DNA of 64,000 bases, taken from positions 44,419-108,418 of the forward strand of contig CAYGFI010000001.1 of NCBI GenBank assembly GCA_964349045.1. Direction: 5' to 3'. This DNA comes from JACJXF01 sp964349045. Its GTDB lineage: Bacteria; Bacteroidota; Bacteroidia; Bacteroidales; GCA-2748055. Shown in pieces: positions 28,467 through 36,483 of this stretch. The notes under the pieces are model-generated. The model was not told where the DNA came from, did no database searches, and saw nothing but the letters and a program-made list of their open reading frames with translations. Both the position numbers and the translations under genes were made by a program. How positions within the stretch are numbered: the first letter of the stretch is position 1; each line of letters begins with the position of its first letter.

Positions 28467-30161
28467 CTATTTCGAGCCAGACCTGAAATTCCCAATAACT
28501 TCAGATGTTCGCAATGCACGGTCATAAATCCTGAATGTTTTAATATCACCGTCAAATCCGGGAGCCAGTGTTGTCTTTGTTCTGCCTTTCACATTCAGCA
28601 GGTATGAATTATATCTCCCCCATCCATATTGCCTGTAGTCGCCTCCATCCAGAAATTTACCATTAACAATGAATGAGATTGTTTTCGGACCTCCGTCAAT
28701 AACTATTGCAACATGCTGGAGTTCCCCGGCTTTCAGCACCGGGTCGGACGACCAGCTGTTTTCGGTTCTTCCATCATTTAAGCTTAGTTTCAGGCTGTTA
28801 TTCTCATTTACAGTAATTCCCATTCCTATACCACCTGGCAAATAATTCTCCAGGATCACCTGGTCCTGTTTAAATGAATTAAATTGAATCCAGAATTCAA
28901 ATGTGATGCCGGTTCTGTAATCTAAATTATTTCCCCCGTTTATAAATTGTTTAAAATCCGGAAGTTCAATCTCCTTTTTGGCTTTTATTTCATCCGATTT
29001 CAATTCCAATTGCAAACCTTTTGTTGTAAGAGATTTATTTGACAATTGATTCCAGCAACCTTCCAGCAGGGATGCGTCCAATTGGTGCACCCTGGCGAGT
29101 GTTTTCTGGGTTTCAAAAAGGTAGTACTGACCATCGTCTTCAAGAAATCCCGGGTAACTCAAACGTCCGGAATGATAAGTAAGATCATCAGAGTAAAGCA
29201 GTATTTCCGGTTCTGACCAGACTATTCTTCCATCTTTTTCAACCCCTCCGCTTATCCATGCAGGATTTCTTTCACTGTAGTTTTTCCCATTATGATTGTG
29301 AAAAAAAAGCAAATAATTACCATTGGTACATTTCCATAGGCTGGGACATGCCAGGGGGTGCTTTATTTTACGATCAGTGCTGCTGTATTGGAGAGCAACC
29401 GGTTTAGTCCATGTCTTTCCCTGGTCGTGACTGACCGAATTTCCTATATAACCCTGGTCTGTCCGGAAAACACAGTATAATGAACCATCACTCATGGTAA
29501 CAATATGAGGCTCTTCCGAGCGGCTTTCCGGTTTATCCCATTCAGGTCCTCTTAAACCTTTTCCGTTTTCCGGGAGCAGATTCCATTTTATTTTTTGAGG
29601 GTCGGATTCTGTGTATATATTTTTACTCTCAAGAAAATATACTTCTGTTTTTCTTGGAGGACTATTTAACGCAATCATAGCCCAGGGATAGATCAGTTCC
29701 TTGTTTATCAGCACGGGCATGCCAACTCCCCAACCACCGAATTCCGTAAACTGGGGTATTTTAACGGGATCTGACCATGTCTGGCAACCATTATCTGACC
29801 AGGTAAATGCGCCCGGGGTAAGTGAATATATCCTGCCATCCTGAGCTTCAAAAGGTATAGCATATGCCCTGTTACATTCTGTAAAGGGTGACCAGGTTTT
29901 TCCCAGGTCTTTACTTAAGGTAACAGCCGAAAAATTTCTGGATCCTTTTTCAACTTCACCAAGTGTTCCCACGGTTAACGCGCATATCCATGTGCCATCC
30001 TTTGATTTTATAACATAAGGTTGATCAGCATATTTCATGCCCGGAGTTGGAATGATTGTTCCCTCTTCAATGTTTCTCCAGTCGTTAGTTTCCTGTGCTG
30101 AAGAATTTAAAATGCCAACCGAAAATATCAGAAGGCAACAAAAGAAAAGTTGTTTTTTCAT
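28467..30161 (-). CDS. Secreted sialidase-fold protein with C-terminal LamG domain
   Basis: 564 residues with signal peptide 'MKKQLFFCCLLIFSVGILNSSA'. Propeller Asp-boxes are SKDLGKTW, SDNGCQTW and SHDQGKTW. A LamG-type domain occupies ~395-560 ('GITFEFWIQFNSFKQDQVIL', 'HVAIVIDGGPKTISFIVNG') and ends 'TFRIYDRALRTSEVIGNFR', as in 995-2968 and 33822-35693. The C-terminal domain probably binds glycan. It is the first gene of the unit with the GH99-like lipoprotein. Its promoter lies in the divergent gap with the sulfatase 30528-31949. Confidence 0.75.
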   Translation of the reverse strand: MKKQLFFCCLLIFSVGILNSSAQETNDWRNIEEGTIIPTPGMKYADQPYVIKSKDGTWICALTVGTLGEVEKGSRNFSAVTLSKDLGKTWSPFTECNRAYAIPFEAQDGRIYSLTPGAFTWSDNGCQTWSDPVKIPQFTEFGGWGVGMPVLINKELIYPWAMIALNSPPRKTEVYFLESKNIYTESDPQKIKWNLLPENGKGLRGPEWDKPESRSEEPHIVTMSDGSLYCVFRTDQGYIGNSVSHDQGKTWTKPVALQYSSTDRKIKHPLACPSLWKCTNGNYLLFFHNHNGKNYSERNPAWISGGVEKDGRIVWSEPEILLYSDDLTYHSGRLSYPGFLEDDGQYYLFETQKTLARVHQLDASLLEGCWNQLSNKSLTTKGLQLELKSDEIKAKKEIELPDFKQFINGGNNLDYRTGITFEFWIQFNSFKQDQVILENYLPGGIGMGITVNENNSLKLSLNDGRTENSWSSDPVLKAGELQHVAIVIDGGPKTISFIVNGKFLDGGDYRQYGWGRYNSYLLNVKGRTKTTLAPGFDGDIKTFRIYDRALRTSEVIGNFRSGSK

Positions 30162-30527
30162 TTTTTGAGATTTTTTAATTAAACCTTAAAATTCAAAATG
30201 AATTATTATTTTCTATATTTAAGCTCAAATACGAAGAAAAAGATATAATCTAATAAGAGAGCGATTGTTATCTGGATTGTACTGATTAAATTATACAGAA
30301 AAATATTCACTCATGTATCAACAAGTCTGTGGATTTACATACAGTACAATCCTCAAGGAATCATCTCATATTACAACAGATTTACATTTTTTTAGAACAT
30401 CACGTGGAATATGTTTTATTTGAAAGGGAATATCTGAAACTATGCAGGGGTATTAAGGTTTTTGCCTGTTGTGAATTTTCTTTAGACACTTTAGGGATAA
30501 GGGTCGGGTAACTTAATTTCATAAAAT
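30162..30527. other. Divergent intergenic region with long-range inverted repeat
   Basis: 366 AT-rich bases between a minus-strand propeller gene and a plus-strand sulfatase. It must hold both promoters. GGATTGTACTG (30274-30284) and its exact complement (30342-30352) flank the centre. No ORF is credible here. Confidence 0.55.
30274..30352. promoter_or_regulatory. Paired 11-bp inverted repeat, possible divergent operator
   Basis: GGATTGTACTG at 30274-30284 and CAGTACAATCC at 30342-30352, 57 bases between arms. Too far apart for a terminator hairpin; better suited to two bound regulator units. ATTGTACTGATT also occurs at 57082-57093, upstream of 55825-56982. Confidence 0.4.
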
Positions 30528-31949
30528 ATGACAAAATCACAAATTTATTCCGCTGCACTTGCATTCACAATGGTATCATGTCATTCCGTAAATAATGATC
30601 TTTCCTCCAGACCAAACTTTATAATAATCCTTGCGGACGACCTGGGTTATAATGATATAAGCTGCTTTGGCAGTAAAAAGATCCATACCCCCAATCTCGA
30701 CGCATTGGCTTCTGAAGGAATGATTTTAACTGATTTTCACTCCAATTGCTCCGTGTGCAGTCCAACACGCGCAGCATTAATGACCGGAAGATACCAGCAC
30801 AGAACCGGGATTGTGAATGTACTTGGGCAAACCAGTATGGCATTACCATTGATCCAGGGTCTGCCCAAAGGATCAACCACTATAGCAAAAGTTCTGGGAG
30901 AAAATGGTTACCAGACAGCCATGTTTGGGAAATGGCACCTGGGGAATTTAAAAGAGTTTCACCCTCTTGATTTTGGTTTTGACTATTTCTTCGGAGTAGA
31001 CGGTGGAATGGGCAATCCATTTACCTATCTGCCTGCAAACCCCGGACCAAATACCAGATCAATGTTATACAGGAACCGGGAACAGGTAAACGGTCCGGGA
31101 AAATATTTTACCTATAGATTGGCAGATGAGGTGAAAGAATTTATTGATAAACGGCATAAGGAAAAACCATTTTTTATCTACTTACCATTTACCGCACCCC
31201 ATGTTCCCTATTGGAAACCTGATGATTCACTTACAATATGGGACGGGAATCCCTTGGGACCCCATCCTGATGAGCCTGAGTCGGCTTACAAGGCAACAAT
31301 TGAGGCTCTTGACCTTGCTGTCGGTTCCATCATGAATAAACTCGAGGAGTCTGGTCTGAGTAAAAATACATTGGTAATTTTCACTTCTGACAACGGGCCG
31401 GTTGATGTGGGAAGCTGCCAACCTTTTACAGGGAGGAAATCTAACCTCTTTGAAGGAGGAACAAGGGTTCCGGGGATAGCCTGGTGGCCAGGTAAAATCA
31501 AACCTGGGCAGGTAAGCAATGAGCTGATAGTGACAATGGACATTTTTCCAACCCTTACAGGTCTTGCAGGGATTAAGCCGGATGAAAAGCTGAAACTTGA
31601 TGGAATCGATTTTTCCAGGGTATTGCTTAAGAATGGCAACCTGCCGGACAGAATGGTGTTCTGGGAAAAACCTGCCGGTGTGTACATGAACCATTTTAAC
31701 GTTCGCAGGGAAGCTGTCAGACAGGGAAGCTGGAAACTGTTGAGGGATAGAAGCGATAAAGAGCTGCAATTATTCAAGCTCGATACGGATACAACTGAAC
31801 AGTTTGATTTATCATCAAAATACCCTGAAAAAGTGCAGGAATTATATTCAAACTTTTCAAAATGGAAAGAGGAGGTTTATAACGAATCTCCAATGACCCT
31901 TGAAGAAATGATCAAATACCTGGAAGAAACAGGGGCTATTAAAAAGTAA
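30528..31949 (+). CDS. Sulfatase, family S1 type (arylsulfatase-like lipoprotein)
   Basis: 473 residues. The short signal 'MTKSQIYSAALAFTMVSC' ends in a lipobox Cys at 18. Metal-site aspartates D37-D38 lie in 'ILADDLGYND'. The formylglycine motif is C77-S-P-T-R81, the Cys type matured by an anaerobic SME or FGE. 'GKWHLG' and 'TSDNGP' complete the active site. It hydrolyses sulfate esters of a glycan at the periplasm or surface. It is convergent with the second sulfatase 31999-33567, separated by 49 bases, and divergent from 28467-30161 with a shared 366-base regulatory region. Confidence 0.92.
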   Translation: MTKSQIYSAALAFTMVSCHSVNNDLSSRPNFIIILADDLGYNDISCFGSKKIHTPNLDALASEGMILTDFHSNCSVCSPTRAALMTGRYQHRTGIVNVLGQTSMALPLIQGLPKGSTTIAKVLGENGYQTAMFGKWHLGNLKEFHPLDFGFDYFFGVDGGMGNPFTYLPANPGPNTRSMLYRNREQVNGPGKYFTYRLADEVKEFIDKRHKEKPFFIYLPFTAPHVPYWKPDDSLTIWDGNPLGPHPDEPESAYKATIEALDLAVGSIMNKLEESGLSKNTLVIFTSDNGPVDVGSCQPFTGRKSNLFEGGTRVPGIAWWPGKIKPGQVSNELIVTMDIFPTLTGLAGIKPDEKLKLDGIDFSRVLLKNGNLPDRMVFWEKPAGVYMNHFNVRREAVRQGSWKLLRDRSDKELQLFKLDTDTTEQFDLSSKYPEKVQELYSNFSKWKEEVYNESPMTLEEMIKYLEETGAIKK

Positions 31950-31998
31950 ATGTCAGTGCTTATTGACCGATAACATTGTTTACCCTGGTTTGCCTTTA

Positions 31999-33567
31999 TC
32001 AGGGATTTTCCGGTGTGGCCCAGCCGTTGCCTTCAGGAACTCGTCCACCCGGTTCACGGTGTTTACCGGACGGAGCCGGTAGTGTCTGACACCATTCTTT
32101 GTAATGTCGTGCCAATTCTTCTACTATTTCAGGATTTTTGGTGGACAGATCCAATGTCTCCCCGGGATCAGCAGTAATATCATATAATTGCCACCGTTCT
32201 TCCTCGAGTATCTTCATTAATCGCCATTTCCCCTTTCGGACGGCGTGCACGGAGCGTGGGTTAGCACCCTCCAGCCATCGCCAGTATAAGATTTCATGGA
32301 TATCCCCTTTTCTGGTACCCGTCATATATGGGATAAGATCTACCCCCTCGCATTTAGGCGGCGCTTTTTTACCAGCCACAGCTGCTGCAGTCGCGTAAAC
32401 ATCTATCGTAGAAAGCATACCCTCAAAGCTTGTCCCTGCCGGAACCCGGTTGGTCCATCGTACAATAAAAGGTTCATGGACCGCACCTTCCCAGGGACTG
32501 GCTTTACCCCCGCGAAATGGATAGTTTCGTGCGCCTCCATATAAGGCCGGATTTTGGCTATCGGTCTTTGACTGCTCCTGCCCACCGTTATCGCCTGTGA
32601 AAATCACCAGTGTCTCTTCGTCAAGACCAAGTATACCGATAGCACCCATCAACTTCCCTATCGCATCGTCAATCGCGATTAACGAAGCAGCCAGATTCCG
32701 CCTGTGTTCATCAGTAATTTTATTTGCAACCCGGTCCAGGTATTTCCCTGGCACTTCCTGTACCGGGTAATGAATCCCCAGCGGTGCAAAATACAGGAAA
32801 AAAGGTTTATCCTTATGGCGGGTCACGAAATCCACCATTTCATCCCCCTGGCGATCTGTCAGGTACACGCCGTCGCTTTCCATATAGGTCGGACCATCAG
32901 AATAAGCCCGCCGTGGATCGTTCCCGGGCAAACTCGACCTTCGTGCCACCTCCATAAATCCCTCCGCCAGAGGTCCCTGATCCGGTACCCCGATATCCCA
33001 GCGGCCCACCATGCCGGTAATATAGCCAGCGTCCCGCATAAACTCGGCCAATGTCGGATGGTCTTCCGGTATGGCGGCGCCACGATCCTCGTTACCGAAC
33101 ACTCCGAACCGCTGAGGATACATCCCCGTCATCATAGCTACACGGCTTGGGCTGCAGACCGGGCAAATCGTGTAAGCATTAGTACAGCTCACTCCCTGCC
33201 TTGCCAACTGGTCGATATTGGGGGTTGGAATATCCGGGCAGCCAAACGCTCCTATATCGCCATAACCCAGGTCGTCAATGAAGAGCACAATAACATTGGG
33301 CCGCTTTTTATAATCTGTTTTCTCAAAGCCCGGATTAACGAATGCATTCGGATAGCCTGCTGAGTTATCACCGCTGGGGCGAATAATTTGGTGGTTGAAC
33401 TCCATCTCCGGATGAAGAACGTCTGCATATAACGATGTCTTCTCCTGGTTTAAAGCAATCTGGGCATTGCTATTTTGAGCCGGACTGAGACCCGACAGAA
33501 GTGCAAGGCAGGGTGTTACAAACTGCGCTGTCAGACCATTTCGAATGTAACCTTTATGATTTTTCAT
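31999..33567 (-). CDS. Sulfatase, family S1 type, with long N-terminal extension
   Basis: 522 residues. A signal-like N-terminus and ~60 extra residues precede the sulfatase fold ('NVIVLFIDDLGYGDIGAFG', D98-D99). The formylglycine site is C138-S-P-S-R142, and 'IFTGDNGGQEQ' holds further metal ligands. 'GRWDIG' replaces the usual GKWHLG: the conserved Lys and His are changed to Arg and Asp, which may alter sulfate binding or specificity. The coding DNA is somewhat more GC-rich than its neighbours. The upstream 254-base gap shares a long similar segment with the gap upstream of 33822-35693. Confidence 0.9.
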   Translation of the reverse strand: MKNHKGYIRNGLTAQFVTPCLALLSGLSPAQNSNAQIALNQEKTSLYADVLHPEMEFNHQIIRPSGDNSAGYPNAFVNPGFEKTDYKKRPNVIVLFIDDLGYGDIGAFGCPDIPTPNIDQLARQGVSCTNAYTICPVCSPSRVAMMTGMYPQRFGVFGNEDRGAAIPEDHPTLAEFMRDAGYITGMVGRWDIGVPDQGPLAEGFMEVARRSSLPGNDPRRAYSDGPTYMESDGVYLTDRQGDEMVDFVTRHKDKPFFLYFAPLGIHYPVQEVPGKYLDRVANKITDEHRRNLAASLIAIDDAIGKLMGAIGILGLDEETLVIFTGDNGGQEQSKTDSQNPALYGGARNYPFRGGKASPWEGAVHEPFIVRWTNRVPAGTSFEGMLSTIDVYATAAAVAGKKAPPKCEGVDLIPYMTGTRKGDIHEILYWRWLEGANPRSVHAVRKGKWRLMKILEEERWQLYDITADPGETLDLSTKNPEIVEELARHYKEWCQTLPAPSGKHREPGGRVPEGNGWATPENP

Positions 33568-33629
33568 TTCTTTTTATGTTATCTTTATTAAAATAATACT
33601 TTGTTTCTTTTTCATTGGGTCAATAATTT

Positions 33630-33797
33630 GATTCAGCTTGAGCAAAAAGCATTATTGTATACAATTCATGTAATTATGCAATTCATTTTACAAATCAAGA
33701 TATATTTGCATATTTATCCGTAATTAAAAGATTACTGAATAAGGTTAATGTACTCAAACATAAGACATGATAAATTGTACTTCCCGTAAATTCCAAC
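33630..33797 (-). promoter_or_regulatory. Duplicated upstream region, copy A (with shared motif copy 3)
   Basis: About 168 bases align with 35731-35897 in order: TTGATT, CATTCATGTAATTATGC-like, ACAAATCA, TTTATCCG, GACTGAATAAGGTTAATGTAC, TAAGACATGATA, CTTCCCGTAAA (small variations). The segment 33747-33776 is copy 3 of the TACTTA-type motif. It lies upstream of the sulfatase 31999-33567. Confidence 0.5.
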
Positions 33798-33821
33798 CTC
33801 ATTGTATCCATTGATTTAAAT

Positions 33822-35693
33822 TCAATTTACCGCGCTTTCATCTGCTCTTTGTAATCCTATTATTTCAGTAGTAAGTAAGGTTCGGTTATAAACACGCAGA
33901 TTGCTAATTATATCAGGTTTAATTTCCCAGAATTTTGAACCGTTACAATCAGTGAATTTGTGACTAAAAAATACGGTACCTCTTTCCTTTGAAGCGCCTC
34001 CATCCTGGAATTCCCCGTCAACAACCATACTCACCAAAGCAGGAAGCCCATCTACAACAATGGCGACATGGTGAGGTTTTCCCGGGGATAATGCTCCCCT
34101 GTTGCATGAGAGATTCACGGTATCCTTCCCGTCAGACATGGTAAATAAAACCGTGCTGTCGGGTTGAAGTTGAATTTTTAATCCCTTGCCATTTCGCATT
34201 CCGTCAATGATGTTGGCAGAAGGATTCGATAAGTCTGTACTTAGTTCAAAAGAAATGGTAAAACCGCCTCCGTTGTTAAGAGCAGGGAGCGCAGGAGATT
34301 TCATTCGTTTTTTCACAGAACTGGCATAAATCAACGCTTTTTCAGGGACCTCACAAATTTGGAATTGGGAAGAAAGGATTTTAATAAATTCTGAAGGTAT
34401 GGTAAAACTCCTGATCTCTTTTTTATCACTGACGCGGGCTAATATTCTCCCATCGGATTGTTCATCTGAAAAATGAGGAGGATTTAACCTTTCAACGGAT
34501 TTATAACCAAGCTGATCGATCCTATACTGGAAAAGCTCAGGTTCCGTAAAATTAATAGTACCATTTCTGTTTTCATAGTAACTGATAAAGACGAGGTCTC
34601 TTCCTGAATAGTTACCAATAGCCCCTGCGCTGTTGTTATAGAAAGCAAGAAATCCTTTACCCTCCGGCCCCTTACTAAAAGAATAGGGACCTTGTGAATT
34701 TTTTACAGGTCGTCCTGTGGGATTATAGCGAAGTATATCTGTTTCCCAGTTTTTTCCCTGGTCTGTACTCCGGGTAAGACCGATAACACCATAGGTGGTT
34801 CTCCATGTGAAAATCCAAAGACTATCGTTCATAATAAAGGGGGCAAAGTCAGCAGCATTGTTATATTTCGGGTGGGTGATACCCCGTCCTTCAGGAAAGA
34901 GCTTTATTTCCAGATTTTCAAGCCGGTCATTTTTCAGGTAATTGACATACCTTACGAAATAAGATTCTCCATTTCCGGTACTCGAGCGAGGTCCATGTTT
35001 TGTAGTCCAGCCAATTCCATCATTGCCTGAAATAATTTTAGGTACAGGAGCATTGTAAATGAGGAGATATTTTCCTTTAAAAACAGTTGAACGGTCAATT
35101 TCACTGAGAGGGATGTTAAATTTATGAGCAGGAGAGAAATTGCCTTTTTCATCAACATAGCGAAATACAAATTTGCCAACATGGTGCCTGGGGGCTTTTG
35201 CAAGCTCAGGCATGTCCTCTTTGGGCCCTATCAGATACATAAAATATACCTGGCCGGTCACCGGATGTCTGAAAAATGCTCCGTATGAGTTTACCGGAGG
35301 GCCCTCAGGTTCCACATCAAACCATTCGCTCCATTTGATCCCTTTATCAGTTGATTTCCTGGCAACGATATGCTGACTGGGGTTTCCTTCCCCGACTCTT
35401 GCCACGGTGAGGGTTTCAAGCCAAACACTATCATTAATGATGAATCTGTTTAATCCCTCCATATAAGCATACTGGCTTGGCATATCATGTTGTATAATTG
35501 ATAACCCCGTTTTGGCATTTTCAAATGCCCGCCAGTCTGACCTTAGTAAAGGATCAGGGAATAAATATGGATTTAAAATATCTGACTTTTGCGAGTTACC
35601 CATTTCTTCAGATGTACGTTTATTCATGAAAAAAATAGCTGCTGCTATAATCAGAATAATAATAAAAATCAAAATTTTCGGTTGTTTTTTCAT
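33822..35693 (-). CDS. Membrane-anchored or secreted sialidase-fold protein with LamG domain
   Basis: 623 residues. An N-terminal hydrophobic helix (~7-24, 'ILIFIIILIIAAAIFF') without a clear cleavage site may anchor it. The propeller carries STDKGIKW and STDQGKNW, and the LamG-type domain (~465-620) ends 'NLRVYNRTLLTTEIIGLQR'. It is collinear with 995-2968 (both contain 'DWRAFEN', 'GEGNPSQHI/REGHPSQHI', 'EGPP', 'FFRHP', 'PQGPY'). The two paralogues are ~31 kb apart, each near a different enzyme set. Substrate unknown; sialidase is only the fold label. Confidence 0.75.
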   Translation of the reverse strand: MKKQPKILIFIIILIIAAAIFFMNKRTSEEMGNSQKSDILNPYLFPDPLLRSDWRAFENAKTGLSIIQHDMPSQYAYMEGLNRFIINDSVWLETLTVARVGEGNPSQHIVARKSTDKGIKWSEWFDVEPEGPPVNSYGAFFRHPVTGQVYFMYLIGPKEDMPELAKAPRHHVGKFVFRYVDEKGNFSPAHKFNIPLSEIDRSTVFKGKYLLIYNAPVPKIISGNDGIGWTTKHGPRSSTGNGESYFVRYVNYLKNDRLENLEIKLFPEGRGITHPKYNNAADFAPFIMNDSLWIFTWRTTYGVIGLTRSTDQGKNWETDILRYNPTGRPVKNSQGPYSFSKGPEGKGFLAFYNNSAGAIGNYSGRDLVFISYYENRNGTINFTEPELFQYRIDQLGYKSVERLNPPHFSDEQSDGRILARVSDKKEIRSFTIPSEFIKILSSQFQICEVPEKALIYASSVKKRMKSPALPALNNGGGFTISFELSTDLSNPSANIIDGMRNGKGLKIQLQPDSTVLFTMSDGKDTVNLSCNRGALSPGKPHHVAIVVDGLPALVSMVVDGEFQDGGASKERGTVFFSHKFTDCNGSKFWEIKPDIISNLRVYNRTLLTTEIIGLQRADESAVN

Positions 35694-35730
35694 AGGTTTA
35701 TTTTAATGATTTCACATACATACATTAATT

Positions 35731-35897
35731 TGATTTAGTTTCAGTAAAAAGCAATTTTTGAATACCATTCATGTAATTATGCTATTCATTTAACAAATCA
35801 GGAGATTTTTACACATTTATCCGCATAGTATAAGAGGACTGAATAAGGTTAATGTACTTATAAGACATGATACATTTTTCTTCCCGTAAACAGTCTA
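35731..35897 (-). promoter_or_regulatory. Duplicated upstream region, copy B (with shared motif copy 4)
   Basis: Counterpart of 33630-33797, here upstream of 33822-35693. Motif copy 4 is at 35851-35877 (AATGTACTTATAAGACATGA...). Similarity across ~165 noncoding bases suggests a shared promoter acquired by duplication. Confidence 0.5.
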
Positions 35898-35931
35898 CAT
35901 GATTATTTCTCCCGTGAAATGCAGGCAATTA

Positions 35932-36036
35932 GTGTAGCTGATATTGCTGCAATAATGGATCCCTGGTTATGAATGCTTTGCTGTAAGCGGCGAAGCTTAA
36001 TGCTGCAAGGAAAATAATCAGTTTGAATGTTATCAT
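35932..36036 (-). pseudogene. Signal-peptide stub of a lost secreted protein
   Basis: From an ATG near 36036 the minus strand reads 'MITFKLIIFLAALSFAAYSK' and stops after about 35 codons ('...PLLQQYQLH'). This looks like the start of an exported protein broken by deletion or frameshift. A shifted frame reads 'GSIIAAISATLIACISRE' over the same bases, consistent with decay. Weak evidence; it may be chance. Confidence 0.25.
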
Positions 36037-36175
36037 GAAAAAATGGTCAGGGAATCTCTGATTTCTTTTTCAAGAATTCAATAAACCAAAACGGATTATC
36101 TAAGACAGATTACCTATTTTTGATAATCTAATATAGATAACAATTACATTTTTGGATATTTACAGAATGAGAAAT
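36010..36175 (+). repeat. Orphan copy of an ATPase upstream region (copy 1)
   Basis: This segment aligns with 38259-38427. Both start GAAAATAATCA(G/A)TTTGAATG, continue through ATGAAAAAATGGTCAGG and the four-site operator, and end in CAGAATGA followed by A-rich sequence. In copy 2 an AAA ATPase follows; here only a few codons follow before sequence unlike it, so the downstream gene has been lost or replaced. Confidence 0.65.
36093..36143 (+). promoter_or_regulatory. Four-site operator with 14-bp period, copy 1
   Basis: Nine-base sites at 36093 (GGATTATCT), 36107 (AGATTACCT), 36121 (TGATAATCT) and 36135 (AGATAACAA), each exactly 14 bases from the last. Same spacing as copy 2 at 38344-38394. 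Confidence 0.5.
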
Positions 36176-36483
36176 TTAATGCCCTTATTTTGCAATGAAG
36201 AATAAGCTGTCCGGCCCCGGTAGCCATCGGAGTACAATGTCATATAATCGTTAGCCCCCCGCTACCGCAGGGTGTATATATCCCCCTGCTGGCGCTGATC
36301 CCTGCCTGCCGCAGGCTGGTGTGATCAGTGTCCCGGCCTGAAAGACCGGATCCTGGCTGCTTTTTTGAGCCCCAACAAATCGGTGCGGTAACGAGGGGTA
36401 AGCTGGTTGTCATTTTTAAGGACAGGATTTCGCACAGATATTAAATTTGGAACACTAAAAACGGCCAGATCACTCAAATCGAC
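36176..36483. other. GC-rich noncoding filler with palindromes
   Basis: No credible ORF. Contains CAGGG...CCCTG arms around 36268-36289 and the hairpin at 36295-36328. The base composition differs from the AT-rich gaps elsewhere, suggesting debris of a repeat element. Confidence 0.4.
36295..36328. repeat. REP-like palindrome
   Basis: Outer arms CTGATC (36295-36300) and GATCAG (36323-36328) enclose an inner hairpin GCCTGC-C-GCAGGC (36304-36316). The CCTGCCTGCCG core recurs in the hairpin at 39863-39884. Confidence 0.5.

Noticed and set aside
995..30161. Labelling all propeller proteins as sialidases
   Set aside because: The fold is clear, but the sialidase arginine motif and any sialic-acid pathway are not visible.
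30285..30341. Long-range inverted repeat considered as a transcription terminator
   Set aside because: A 57-base loop and position between two divergent starts do not fit a terminator.
32704..33363. Plus-strand ORF of 219 codons antisense to the second sulfatase
   Set aside because: The sulfatase on the other strand has the complete active site; the antisense product looks like a composition artefact.
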